64,000 nucleotides of DNA from Apostichopus japonicus (lineage: Eukaryota > Echinodermata > Holothuroidea > Aspidochirotida > Stichopodidae). Positions 22,386 to 36,900 of this stretch are shown in pieces (position 1 is the first letter of the stretch; each line of letters begins with the position of its first letter). A model generated the notes under the pieces. It was not told the origin of the DNA. It saw only the letters and a program-made list of their open reading frames with translations, and did no database searches. The stretch is from the NCBI RefSeq assembly GCF_037975245.1, contig NC_092567.1, positions 20,521,376 through 20,585,375 on the forward strand, in the 5' to 3' direction. A program made the translations under genes and the position numbers.

Positions 22386-24029
22386 TCCTTGTAAATTTTC
22401 ATGATTAAGGTTTTTAAGTTTTATATCTTTAGAAGGTGGGATGGAGGCTTTTAATAATCAGAAAGGTATTAAAGAACCATCTAAACCTCACAAATACAAG
22501 ACAAGGAGAAGCATAACGAAGGATGACGTCATTAGGCTTTCTTTAGGTTTATTATTGTGGAAAGTAAGCTTGTGAACATATCAACAGCAATTTTAAAATC
22601 TGCCAGTGATAGAAAAGGTTAAAACAAAAGTTGCTCTTAGTTAAAGTAATCCTGCACTAACTACTGTAAGCAAAAACAAACAAAACTTGAAGGTAAGAAA
22701 ATCACACAAAGAGGTCTTCTTCTAATCCCCATAGAGGGCAGCCTTTCATCATCACATTTAGAGTTCCTTTATAGAGAACTCTAATCACATTTAACCTCAG
22801 AAAGACTATATATAAGTTGTCACTTTAAACACCATGTGTTTGCCATGTTTTGACCATGGCTACATCTAAAAAAGTACAAACACGTCACTTTATAATAAGG
22901 CCAACCAGAGCAGTTTTCAAAGCAAATCGTCTACACGACTTGTAGATACATATGGTGGCTAATTAAAGTTTGATTAGGTAAAAACTTCACTGACTAAAAC
23001 AAGAATCAGTGCTGTTTCAAAAAAGAAACGTGATTAATTAATATACAATAACATATATATGGGCAAGGACTGTGGACACCCACTTATGATATATACAATG
23101 TTTGAGTGGCGATGGTCGCCATGTTAACAAGGAAATAATTGTAGCAGGTATTGTTAATATGTCAAACTGTCAATCTTAATAGAATTTCTGGATAAATTTC
23201 AATCTATTACATCAAAAGTGTGTTTGTTTTATACTGATATGATAACAATATGACATTTTCAAGAAAATTGTGTTTTGCACCAACCATGGATACAAAAGGA
23301 GTCTCTTATGTAATTCTACACAGTTTCATATACAGTTTAAAATACAATTTCATTTCTCTTACTCTTTTAATGTCCAATTTATTTCATAAAAAGCCATGAA
23401 TCAAAGTAAAAATATGATATATAGGCCTACCTTAATATCGATATTGACAACACAGGTAAAAGCTAGTCAAATGTCCTCATTACTAATGAACGTACTGTAC
23501 AATAAATGTCAAATTTCAAGCTAATTTATTCCAGTAATTGATTGCTAAATTTTTCTTTTCAAACATCACAAAGATGTTTAAAACAAGTGTTAACACAAAC
23601 TATTACAAAAAGAGAGAAAAAAAAAAAAAAAAAACCTAACTTAGAAATATCCTTCCAACATTTTTGTAGGGTGATGAAACAGTTCCGACTTTTGATACCA
23701 CGATTGGGACAAACTACAGTATATATGCTGCTCAAGCCAAAAAAGCCTCAATGACTTTGTTATCCATCAATGAAGATTGGCTAATTGCTTTTGCCACGAT
23801 TGAAACAATTCGCATCGTCAAAGCGAGTGGCGGTGAGAAGATAATGAGTGCACATGGAATTTTCATAAACCTTGTATAAATTTAAAATTTTCAAGATTTC
23901 CTTGCATGTATTAAGAAAGTTGATCAAATGCTAAAAAAAAAAGCAAAATTCTGCTTTTAAAATATATCAGTTTTATAGAAGCGCTTTCAGAAAGAAATAC
24001 TGCACATATGATGCAACCACCATATTGTA

Positions 24030-24093
24030 TTGGGGGAGGGGGGGAGGGGGAGGGAGGGGGAGGGGGGAGGGGGAGGGAGGGGGAGGGGGAGGC
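24030..24093 (+). repeat. GGGGAGG purine tract
   Basis: About 64 bp of G-rich 'ggggaggg' units, potentially G-quadruplex forming. No gene context. Confidence 0.9.
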
Positions 24094-24965
24094 TCACATG
24101 TTATGCTGTCCAGGGGAGGGGTCCACCTCCTTTTGATAAAATTGTTAAAATGATTTTCAGGTGCAAAATGGGGCTAGATTTTGCAACTTTTGAAATAATG
24201 TCATAGAATTTTAATATTTTTTGGTTAGCACATAAATCTTCATTATTTATGGACTGAATATACATTTTTTGTGTTACATTCTGTCTGGTGGATAGAGGGG
24301 AGGTTAAGCTCCCCTTGGTTGTATACTGGGGAGGGGTGGACTTTTAGCCCCCATGAGTATATTTGGTCACAACCTTGTGTTCAACAAAGTGTAAGCAAAT
24401 TTATAAACATTTTAAGTTGTCTAAATGTGTACTTATATACATGGTAGGTAGAGGCCTTACAGAAATTCAAGGCCCCTCCAAATTTTTTTGTCTGATTACT
24501 GTAATCAAATTTATTTACAAATTTTGTAATAGAGTCAATTCCATATGAAAGTTCTCATTGGATATTTACCGGTTTGTGAACGTTGGATTTCGCACAAATG
24601 AAAAGATTTCTCTTAATATATATATGATATTAAATTCACCAAATTTAAAAACAACATCATTAGTATGTCCACCAAATAAGCTAGTCTAGAATAGTCAAAA
24701 ATGGTTACCGATGGTAACAAAACCAACTTTGCCTTCAACGTTCCGTAAGTGAAAAACATTTAATTTGTTATTTTGACTGTCATCAACAACAACTGAAGAT
24801 AATTTTGAAGGTAACAAGTCGAGTAACATGAGCCATAAGGGTGGCACTCTTGGAAACGTTTCCAACAGCAATTCTTCAGCACACCTAAGTTTGAAGGCAC
24901 CATTCCTTCAAATAGATAAAAATTGAAATGCAAATGTCTAGTTTTGCTCAGCCAGGCATCGGACT

Positions 24966-27900
24966 CTATATCGTCGATGGAAGTTCGTCTGTTGCCATGT
25001 TCACCCCCGGTATCCTCAGGTAAGAGTGCTGTACCTCCACAGCGACTGTCATCCACCTGAAATCCGGGATAAACGTCCAGAAATAGACCAGAAACGAAAT
25101 GGCGAGCAGCCACTCAGATGAGGTTGCCACCTGGTGCAAAACGAAGCCCTGTTCGGAAAAGAGAAGAACATAAAAGTTATCGAGTGGTTAGCTGCATCTA
25201 ACATATAAAGTTAGCAGTGTAGCTGTAGATCCAGGAAGGAGTGGGAGGGGAGGGGGGGGGGGTGCAGGGAGGATATGTCCCATTTTCAACCCCCAAGTGT
25301 GAAAAGTACTTATTAGCAAAACCTTGCATGTGGAGCTACTGTAATATATCATAAACCTAAATTTATAGTCTACAAAAGCCTCAGAACGCACAATTTTCAT
25401 GTCAATAATTTGGAAGAATCCCAGACCCCCTACAAAGGAGTCAACTTAAACAACCCCGAGGCCATCACCCCCACCCCCTCCCAATCCTGTTTAAATCCTG
25501 GATATGCCCCTGATATAATATATATATGTATGTATATATAAACAGGTTGATTACTATAAATCACAGCATCGAGTTTGATGGTATATGGTAGGTTTACATG
25601 TGCCTCAACATCAATGCTGTGTATAAATATGTAGATACTGTTACAGCAGTTGCAACGTTTGAAGGTTAAAGTGTACAGCTAATTTTTCAAAACGTGACTT
25701 ACTATCTACGCAGTCTCAACGAAAATTTGGCTAAATGTTTTGACAAAGTGAAAGCCGAAAACATAAATTCTGATCTTACCAAAGTGATACAGTAACATTT
25801 GGCAAAATTTTGGCATTGGGTGAAACCTGATCGACACCAAACATTGAGTTTGTGCTCTTAGCATCTTGAAGTTACTTCATACCATCCAATATGAATATGT
25901 GATTTAATTAATACAGCAACTGATTGACATTTTCATTTGAACATTCTTCTCCACCCCCCACCAAAGAACTACAGTCACATGTCTCACTCCACCCCCACCC
26001 CCCAGATCCACTCGTTATTCGTTAAATAGAAAAATTTTTCCAATAATGTTATGAATGTTGATTAGACTGTTGAGATCTAATGCATGAGGATTTAAACCGC
26101 TTTTATTGAATATAAATGAAAAATTTGAAGAAAAAATCTTAAATGAACAAAAATGTACGTAAATCTGTTTATATATACCAAAGTGTTGTGTGAATAACAG
26201 TAACAAATGCCGAAGCAGATAAAAAAAGAAAGAAAGGAAGAAAAAAATGGACTTACATCGTCAGTGTCGTGCCATATTAACGGATTAAGACCTGAGTGCA
26301 TTTTTAGAGCCTTCGTGGTATAAACCATAGCTGGAAGAATACGGTAAGGAAGTTTAATCTGTGAAAAGCTGATTTTCAGATTGAGAGTTTCAAGTCATTA
26401 GCTGTGTGTGATGAAACTGATCCCCTCATCCACTCTATCATCTGCAGAAGACTAATAGGAACAAGCCCCTCCCACCCCCCCCTCCCCAAAAGAAAAAATC
26501 CCCCTTGTTTTTGCCTCATTTGCAAATCTCGATCCATTTAAAGTAGGGTCATGTAAAGGTGAGATACATACAATTAGATAGCAGGGTATATTATACCAAC
26601 AGTCTATGGGTTGTCTTCATGACGAAAATATGGAGTAATGTATATCAAAACCAGAATGCAAAAATGCATTGCGGTTTCGATGATGTAACATTTTCATGAA
26701 TCTGACGTAATGTATAGTGATGGTGTACATGTTTTCAAGGGTTTCACGATTTGACCTCTGATGACCCTAAATGACCTTTGACCTCCACCAAAAACAATAG
26801 GCTTCTTTAACTAAAAAAAAGGCAATGTAGGACCAACCGTTAATTGGTCAAGATATTGGCAGCGTTTTATCACAAATTCTGACTCTGAATTTTGATTATT
26901 TAATTTTTTTATGTAAAAGGATACTTATTATGAAGAGAAAGGAACAGGAGACCGAGAGAAACAATCTCAGGCAGGTGATCGAACCCCTGTTTCGAAGCTT
27001 AAAGGTGATCCACGTGTGTAGTATGGTGTAAACACTCCCGACACCGAAACATAGCATAGCCCCGATCATGTGAACACTTGCAACGTTTAACTCCTGCATG
27101 GAAAGCAAAAATAGAAAGTAAAAAAGCCATGTAGGTATTAAAAGAATATTTTGAAACACTTGTTGACAGCCCTAAGCAAATTGTTATCAAACATATGTCT
27201 ACATACATGTTTTCCATGGCCACATTTCTTATTCCTTATCTGAATTCACATGGTATCCACAATAAAGCAAACTAGTGTATCTGTTCGTAAGCTGGCAGCA
27301 GTAATGTAACAAACATACCAAGGCTACTGTCATTTCATATGACATAGACAGTCATGTTTTCCTTATCTTTATTCACATGGTAACCACTTAAAGCAAACTA
27401 GTGCATCTGTTGACTACCTGGCAGCAGTAACTTCAGAAACATACCGAGGCAATTGTCATTTCATATAATGTATATATAACGTAGACAGTCATGTTTTTCG
27501 TAGCAACAGTTTTATTCCTTTTCGAATGGAATCGACTTAATGAGGGAAGGTGCATCTGTTCACTACTTTTTCGATAGGAAGCCAAGGCCCTTCATAACCC
27601 AAACTACGATTTGATTTGCAAGGTACCACAAACCTGGAAATTTGCCACTAAGGACATTCCAAAGCAAGCTATGATTCCCAGGACGAAACCGACCCGATTC
27701 AGAAGCGACACAGAGTTATTCCCCTCGGCAGCGATTCCGACCTGTTTGAACCTGATGAAGATGCATGCCAAAGCTAAATAAGAGAAAGAGAAAGAGAGGG
27801 TGTCGTTCAAAAGTTTATCGAGGCCGGTTCTCTTTTAAGCACATCTTTATCGCTAGTTATTGCCAGTTCGATGCCCTAAAGTCATAGTGTATCATGTGAT

Positions 27901-30900
27901 GGCATGTCAATTTTACTTAATCCAATGAGGAGAGCGACTGAGGATGGATTTCACCTAAGGTGTGGCTCTCTGGACTTCATGAAGGTTTCAAAACTAGATA
28001 ATGAATATTCATAGTCAGTTATCTGAGAATCACATGCTGTCGGTGGTTGTAGTAGCCGACATCAATTAAAGGAGGACAATTGTGGAAAGACAATAATAAT
28101 AATAATAATAATAATAACAATAATAATAACAATAACAACAACAACAAATAATAATAATAATAATAATGGTGATTTATAATGTGCGCATATCCATCCGGAA
28201 AGGGCACTCGAGGTGCAAGAGAGAAAGAGAGAAAAGAAAGCAAATATGAATGAACAAAAACATTATTGGTTAACATTGATGTATATGCTGGATGCGTAGG
28301 ATGAGTTTTCAGAGGTTTTTTATCAACTTAAGGTGATATTTTGAGAGGGCATCTGGCAATGCACAGTGATTGATGTCACCATGGTAATATCGCTAATAAT
28401 AATAGTAATAATGGTGATTTATAACGTGCGCATAGCCACCCGGAAGGGTGCTCAAGGCGAGGAATGTAAAGAGCTGAACGCAATTTTCACCTTGTATACC
28501 TCCGATAACAGTATCAAGGTTTTTTCCTTTTATGCTAGGTATCCACGGCATACGAAGACTTTCAACTTCAGTTATCCGTACGGATTATCCTCCAATGTAA
28601 ACAGTCTCCAGGGGAAATTCGTAGAACTAGAACAAACCATTACTAACATGAGAAACTTGTGTTTTATCACTCTTCAGGAGACAAAACTGCAGAAAGATGT
28701 TAATAAATGGATCAATGAAACGCCCCAACATATTGTACCGGACGAAGCTATACAAATGAACAATTATCACATGTACCGTCATGATCGGGATTTCACAGCG
28801 AACGGAGGGGGACTAATTACGTATATTTCCAAGGAATGGGCTATCGGTATTCCCAAGGTTTGTCTCACTCTCTCTGATCCGGACATAGAGTTACTCGCTG
28901 TGAGAACCCGGCCACGATTCCTTCCTAGTGATATATCGAATATCACTATTGTTAACGTTTATATCAGGCCATCAGCGGATTTCTCTCTGGCCGATGTGAA
29001 ATTGAAGAGAGCAGTGACAGAAATCATGAAGGAGAACCCGCGTTCCAGCATAATACTATTGGGAGATATAAATCGAAGCAACATCGCTTTCCTTGAGACA
29101 ATGGGCTTTCAAAACCTTGTGGACTCTGCTACCTTCCCGCGATCTGGTTCCATATTAGACGCTGTATATGTCAACAATCATTACTACAGGGCCACAAGAC
29201 GCCATCCCATCGGATCGTCGGACCACTACTCAATTTGTATCATGCCTAAGTATACGGAAAAGCACAGAGAGACCAAGCAGAGGCCCAGGAGAAGGGAAAG
29301 GGACATTAGAGACAACAATCTATGTATTCTTCGTGAGACCATAGCCTCTACGGACTGGAATATCTTCACGGAAACCTGCCCTACACTCAACGAACTGACT
29401 GAAGTGGTTTCGTGTTATATTCAATTTGTATCGGACATCTGCGTTCCAACTAGAACTGTACCAACTGCGGAAATGATGAAGAGATTACCGGCCGACGATA
29501 ATATTAGACGAATGGAAGAACGAAAAAAGAAGGCAATTGAGGTGGGGAACAACGCAGAACGGAATAGGTTGCAGCGGACTATAAATAGATACATCTATAG
29601 GAAGAGGAGTGAACACTTCGAGAGGATAGCGACGGATTCCACGTCATTATGGAACTTTCTGAAATCAGTGCGGAATCCTCACAAAAATGATAACAAGGTC
29701 ACCATATCGAGGGAGCTTGGATCTAAGCTAGACACCCACTTCGGCCGATTCAACAGTGCGGTTATAAAGGACATTACTCTGAACTTACCGCACCGCTCTG
29801 TCAATGACACTCCTGGAATAGAACGAGATCAGGTTAAAAGACAGTTTGGACTTGTCAAGCGAGGTGTCGCATCAGGTATTGATAACATACCCTGGTGGGT
29901 TTTTAAATATTGCTCAAATGAAATTGCTGACATTTTCACAGTCATTTTCAATGAAAGTATTAAACAGAGTATTATTCCATCTGACTGGAAACATGCCAAA
30001 ACTACTCCTGTGCCCAAAATTTGCAGTCCTGCTTCAGTAAATGATTATCGCCCAATTGATATATCAAGCATAGGGTTCAATTGTTTGCAAAAGTTATTAC
30101 TTTCGTATGTCACACAATCCATTGATGAACATGGTGATCCAAATCAGTTTGCGTACAGAAAAGGTATCTCGTGCACTGATGCAATCCTCACCCTTGTCCA
30201 TGGCATAGTGTCTGGGCTAAACTGTAAACAGACGACAATATCTAAAGTCCTATTTCTGGACTTTTCAAGTGCATTTAATACAGTCCTGCCCAATCGTCTA
30301 CTAAATGACCTGTGTAACTTCATCGATGAGCCATGGCTCATTCATTGGCTTAGGGATTTCATGCAGGGATGGTCGAGACAAGTTAAACTAGACAAAGGCT
30401 ATACAACAACTTCTGAAATCAGAGTAGGAGTTCCACAAGGTGGCCCTCTATCAGCCCTATTGTTTACTATTTATACAGATTGCATTCGCTCTAATTCTAA
30501 TTGCTCAGTAATTAAATATGCTGATGACACTGTTTTATCGTGCAATATCACCAAAGGCTCCCACCAGCAAAATCAGCATGAGTATCAAGATTTTATCACT
30601 AGTATAGTTAGCACTTGCGACCAGAAGAACCTACTTCTCAACAAAAAGAAGTGTAAGGAAATGGTTTTCGAAAACGTCAATATTAAGCACAGGGGTTTAA
30701 TCGAGAAGAGAGACGAGAGGACAATTATTCACAATACATCCGTTGAACGTACTTCCAGTACAATGTATCTAGGAGTCTGCATTGACAACAAGCTGACGTT
30801 TTCAAATCATATTTCGAAGGTATTAGCCAAGGTGTATCACATTGTCGCCACACTCATGTATATTGCTCCTCACTTTCCTGTCCATATACGGGAAAGGGTG

Positions 30901-33900
30901 TTTGAGGCCTCTATCTTGCCAAATATAATATATGCTGTCCCGGTCTGGTATCACTTTGTCCAAATAAAAGATAAGAAAAGATTATTAAGTTTCCTGAGAT
31001 ACTGTGAGAGAATCTTTGGATTAAATCATAACCTACTTAAAGATAAAGTTAATACGGCTGCTAGGAAGGAATTTGAGAGGCTACTAAATAACATCCAAAG
31101 AAATGAAGGACACCCACTCCATTGTGCAATAAACTCTCTGTGCAATAAGACAAACTACAATTTGAGGAATGCTGCAATAACTCCCAGATTCAGGATTGAA
31201 CTTTATAGGAATTCTTTTGTTTATAGGGCGTCCATGTTCATACAGCATGGTGCTCTAGAACCATTGTTGTGATTTTGTTTTTCAGTGTTTTGTCTAGTAT
31301 TTACTATTTTATATCTTTATCATAATTTTATTTATTTTCCTATTTATAAATTTTTAATGATTTATACTGGAAATAAAGAATTGAATTGAATCCTATATTT
31401 ATACTACAGTCTCATACTGAACTAGGACCTCATGTTATGCATGATGAAGGCAGTCCATCAGGAATGGAAAGAGATAATTATAAGGGCACCCCAAAACCAG
31501 TTTTAGTTTCATTAGTTACAACGTTTGACAATATTGCAGAACTGTGGTCTGCTGACATCTCCCAAACTCTAAAAGATCTGCAGTCTCCCACCAAACCCAA
31601 AATTGCTTTGCTTTAATAATACATTTAATATCGTCAGGCGCGTAGCCAAGGGGGGGGGGCAAAGGGGGCGGCCGCCCCCCCCCCCTCCTTGAGCATATGT
31701 TTTTATGATATCGCTGGAAATCTCAAAGTAGAAAATGCCAGGGAAGTGTCATTTCCAGCGATCTGGGAGGCATTTTCTGCCAAAAATTTTCGTGTATGCT
31801 TCGCGCCAACCCATGGTCCTGGTAAGTGCCATTTCCAGCGATCTGAGAGGCATTTTCGGCCAAAATTTTCTTGGACGCTTCGCGCCAACCCATGGTGACG
31901 CTACGCTATGATAGTTTGCCTACAGGCTTCGCCCCTCCCTTGGCAAATTCCTCGCTATGTGCCTGAATAACGTTGTTTTTTGATACAAAACTTGTACAAG
32001 TTTACCTGCTGCTGCTGTCATATTGAGTAGCTGACCAAAGACACAGCTTTCTGGTGGCATGGTACCAGTGTCGCTGATGAATGGTAGACCAGCGATCACA
32101 TGACCCAACTTGACTGCAATGCAATACCTTGAAAAGAAATGACAATTAAAAATCATTATTTAAAAGCATTGAGGGCTCGCCTCATACTGCGTGCCGCCCT
32201 GCAAAAAAGTTAACTTTTTGTTGCTTGCAAGTGAAGTTTTCTTCTTATTGCTACAAAATGCAGACAGTAATGAAACGTGATACCTTGTTATCTTGATCAG
32301 GGAGTTCCACAACAACTTTCTGCTGAGATGTCCATCGCTGCTCTTTACACTGTGTTATGGGTATTTACCGTAGCTGCATGTAGTGACTGTACACTAGTGT
32401 CTAATTACCGACGGTAGCAAGCTGTGTGTGTATTTTCTGGGATCGATGGTGGTGTCTAACACTGCTGTTACACCTCATTCGAAACTAGGTCAGATTACCG
32501 GCATTAGACGTTTCTTTTTGCTGGAGTCTTCACACCCTTTAAACATCCTAGCTGGGATCGATGATGGTGTCTTCGAACCCTTTAAATACCATAGATATAT
32601 AAACCAAACAAGCAGACACCTGGCTAAACGTAAGGCATTGGTACACCATTCGAAGTGGGAAAAAAGAAGAAGATTGATTCTACTACGAAGTAATCTCCTC
32701 CTCTCCAAGATTTTGTCTGCTAATCTGGTAAAATCTACTTTCTAAACTTTTCTCTAAATTGGATTAGAAATGGGGTGTAGGCTAGAGTATTACTTAGGCT
32801 AGGTATATAAAGAAAAATCTTTTTTTCTTAAGGGAAATAGTTTTATAATATGCTTATAAATTATCTATTTTCTTCTGCTACAATAACATCAGTATTCTAA
32901 ACCACCAATTGTTTGTCAGTTCTGTTATTTATGTTTTCTAAATTTGTAAACATCTAATCTGTTGAAACCCTGAAAATGTTGCTAGATTATTTTTTATACT
33001 GTTTCATCTGTCTTGTCATATTTTAGTAAAATTTTGCCCATTTCTCTCAAATTTCTCCATATAAATGTCCCTGATATTTAGGATGAAATTTTTTAAAATC
33101 TGCCTGTTTTTGTGAATGCAAGGGTGACAGGTCTGCTGTACAGTATTTAAACATCAAGTGAAGTTTCTCTTTCACTTTCAAGTGCAGAGTCCCTTTAAAG
33201 TGTAAGGGGAGAAGAAAGTCATTGATTTCTTGTGAACAATACATTAGTTGCAGTATCGGCAGCTTTAAAATGCAAGTTTAACGTTCTGTTTGTAAACTGA
33301 TTTATGAAACTCCTTCTGTCAGCAATTAAACTATCCCACAGTACAGACAGAACGAAAGTATTATATTGAGGAAATTTATATAGACGAAGTACGTACGTGC
33401 ATCAAACTTGTTTGAATATTCTTGTGTACATACGCACTTTGAACATTTTATTAAAGACCGAGCATTCACTAGGCAAGGATCTGCTGTTCAACAAAATCTC
33501 CAACATGGTATAAGAAATACGGACATACTGTTATCTAAATACTTCATGGCAAGATACCAAGAGTTATTTCATCAGACCTGTACCAACAGTAGTTATATCA
33601 ACAGCAACATAGTTTCATCAGTTTTAAAAAATTCTTAAATTCTCTATAAATTAGTAACTAGAAGAGTCTAGATAACAAGAGCCCAAGGGCACTGTGGTTC
33701 CTTGCTTGGGGTATATGACAATACCCATAATATTATCAAGCAAGATTGGGCTCAAATAGTCCAAGTAATTGTGGTCCTATATGTACCCATAAAGTAACCA
33801 ACACTATAGCCAACACTTTTGTGATCACAAAATGTGATCAGATTTTTTATCAAAAGGCACTTTTGAGATCTAAATATGGCGTCGAAAATGTAAGAAATAT

Positions 33901-36900
33901 AAGGTCACCTACAAGCGGGTCAACAGATATGATAACATTGGTGACCTCAGATGACATGAACTTTAAGTTTGAAAATGTTCCACCACCCCATTCACAACTT
34001 GTCCCAAAATATCAACCGTGTCACACCTTGGCATTGGGATTGAATTGCATTAAATGTCTAAAAATTAACTTTGAACTTGTATACATAACTTCACACACAA
34101 AGGTCACCCGTAGGTCAACCAATTGACATTTTTGATCGGTGAGACATAAATAGAGCATCAAAACTGAAAAAATTTAAACATTTTTTCTTTCCCATTTTCT
34201 CCCCCCAAAATACTAGTTTTTTAACATTAGCTGACCTTTGGTGACCTTGGATCACATGACCATTAAGTTTGAAAATATTCCCCTATACCATTTACAACTA
34301 CTCCAAAAATATCAACTGTGTCACACCTTGGAACTGGGAGTTATTGCATTAAATGTCTGAAAATTAACTTTGACCTCATATAACTTCGCACACAAAGGTC
34401 ACACGGGGGTCAACCCATTGACATATATGATCAGAAGGTACCTTTCACATCTGAAAATAGCATCAAACTGTAAAAACGCACAAAACACGAAAAGGTCACC
34501 AGAGGTCAAATTGAGATCAAGGGTCACCCAGATGTGGGTCAACAATTGGATTACATTGAAGCAACTCTCAACCCTTACTGACAATTCGTTCTCAAGATAT
34601 CGCAAAAATACTAGTTTTTTATCATTCATTGACCTTTGGTGACCTTGGATCACATGACCGTTAAGTTTGAAAATAATCCCCAATACCATTTGCAACTACT
34701 CCAAAAATATCAACCGTGTCACACCTTGGAACTGGGAGTTATTGCATTAAATGTCTGAAAATTAACTTTGACCTCCCATAACTTCACACACGAAGGTCAC
34801 ACGGGGGTCAACCCATTGACACTTATGATCAGAAGGTACCTTTGACATCTGAAAATAGCATCAAAACTGTAAAAATCCCCAAAACACGAAAAGGTCACCA
34901 GAGGTCAAATTGAGGTCAAGGGTCACCCAGATGCGGGTCGACAATTGGATTACATTGAAGCAACTCCCAACCCTAACGGACAATTTGTTCTCAAGTTATT
35001 GCAAAAATACTAGTTTTTTATCATTAATTGACCTTTGGTGACCTCAGATTACATGACCGTTAAGTTTGAAAATATTCCCCTATACCATTTGCAACTTGTC
35101 CCAAAATATCAACCGTGTAACACCTTGGCACTGGGAGTTATTACACTAAATGTCTGAAAATTAACTTTGACCTCATGTAACTTAACATACAAAGGTCACC
35201 TTGGGTCAACTTATTGACATTTTTGATTGGTGAGACCTAAATGGAGCATCAAACTATACAAATTCAAACATTTTTTTCTTTCCCATTTTCTCCTCCCAAA
35301 ATACTAGTTTTTTAACATTAATTGACCTTTGGTGACCTCAGATCACATGACCATTAAGTTTGAAAATATTCCCCTATACCATTTGCAACTTGTCCAAAAA
35401 TATCAACCATGTCACACCTTGGAACTGGGAGTTATTGCATTAAATGTCTGAAAATTAACTTTGACCTCGTATAACTTCGCACACGAAGGTCACACGGGTG
35501 TCAACCAATTGACATTTTTGATCGAAAGGTACCTTTGATATCCAAATCTAGCATCAAAACCAAACATTTTCTTTTTTGCTCGTTTCCTCCCAAAATAAGC
35601 ACATTTTTTCTAATGTGACCTTTGACCTTTTGACCTTGGTTTCAGATGTAGTTTGATCTCCTGATTCCAAAAAACAAAACGACAAGTCTGTACAACCATC
35701 CTAACTCTGACCGAAAAACTTTGACCCCTTATAACTTCGCACATAAAGGTCACACGGGGTCAACCTATTGACATTTATGATCAGAAGGTACCTTTGACAT
35801 CTGAAAATAGCATCAAAACTTTAAAAATCCCCAAAAACACGTAAAGGTCACAAGAGGTCAAATTGAGGTCAAGGGTCACCCAGATGCTGGTCGACAATTG
35901 GAACACATTGAAGCAACTCCCAACCCTAACGAACATTTTGTTCTCAAGTTCTCGCAAAAATAGTTGTTTTTTAACATTAATTGACCTTTGGTGACCTTGG
36001 ATCACATGACCGTTAAGTTTCAAAATGTTCCCCTAACCAGTTCACAACTTGTTCCAAAATATCAACCATGTCACACATTGGCACTTGGAGTTATTGCAGT
36101 TTTAATATTTTGGGTTTTTGGCCTCTAACTGACCTTTGGTGACCTTCACAGGCACCAAAAAAATTAGGGCACACCTTCTCACTATGGCGGATCTATATAC
36201 CAAGTTTGAGTTAAGTCCAACTTTCCCTTGTTGAGTTACAGTGTACCCAAGCAAGTGTCACAGATGCACACACAGACACACACACACACACACACGCCAA
36301 CCTGACTACATAGGTTCCTTTTGCTAAAGCAAGGAACCAACCAGAATGCAAAATGCATTGAGGTTTCGATGACTTTAATGCACTAGACTTCTGCTTGTTA
36401 GTATAACCAGAACTAGCTGTTACAATAACACTATGACATGCTAACACAGGTCAGTCTACTGTACGTGGTTATACACACCTCCATCAAAAGCAATAGGGTT
36501 CTTGTACTCAATGTTATGAATCCACACACCAAGTATTACAAAACCAAACCAAATCTCTTAATAACTTCGCACATTAGGGTTGCAGAGGAGTCCACTTATG
36601 GACAAGTTAGATTGGAATATGCCCACGAAACTTCAAAGAATCAACTTGAAAGAAGCTAATACAGGTCACTGGAGGTCAACCTGAGGTCAAAGGTCACCCA
36701 AATGCAGTTCGACCATTGTATTACAATAGCGTAACTCTCAACCCTGTCAGTGGTAGTTTCACAAGTTATCGGGAAAAAACACATTTTGACCTATAAATGA
36801 CCTTTGGTGACCTTGGATCACATCACGGTTATTTTGGAAAATGTGTCCCTACTTCATTCACAACTTGTCCTAATATACCAGCCATGTCAGACTTCGTGAC

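Larger units (their letters stand above)
17696..24965. other. Gene-free interval between convergent genes
   Basis: Holds the 3' UTR of the EGF-like gene (length unknown; an AATAAA lies at about 19219), a hAT-like MITE (18662-19137), a TCC microsatellite, a tRNA-derived SINE (20349), a diverged copy of the hairpin-associated repeat near 22310-22385, a GGGGAGG tract (24030-24093), and the DRAM 3' UTR at its right end. 18035-18100 has several 'gaaaatgttgact' units. All longer reading frames here are low complexity or chance; no gene supported. Confidence 0.55.

Noticed and set aside
33746-34126. 126-codon frame within the AGGTCA array
   Set aside because: Repeats with different frames and stops in other units; not a conserved protein.
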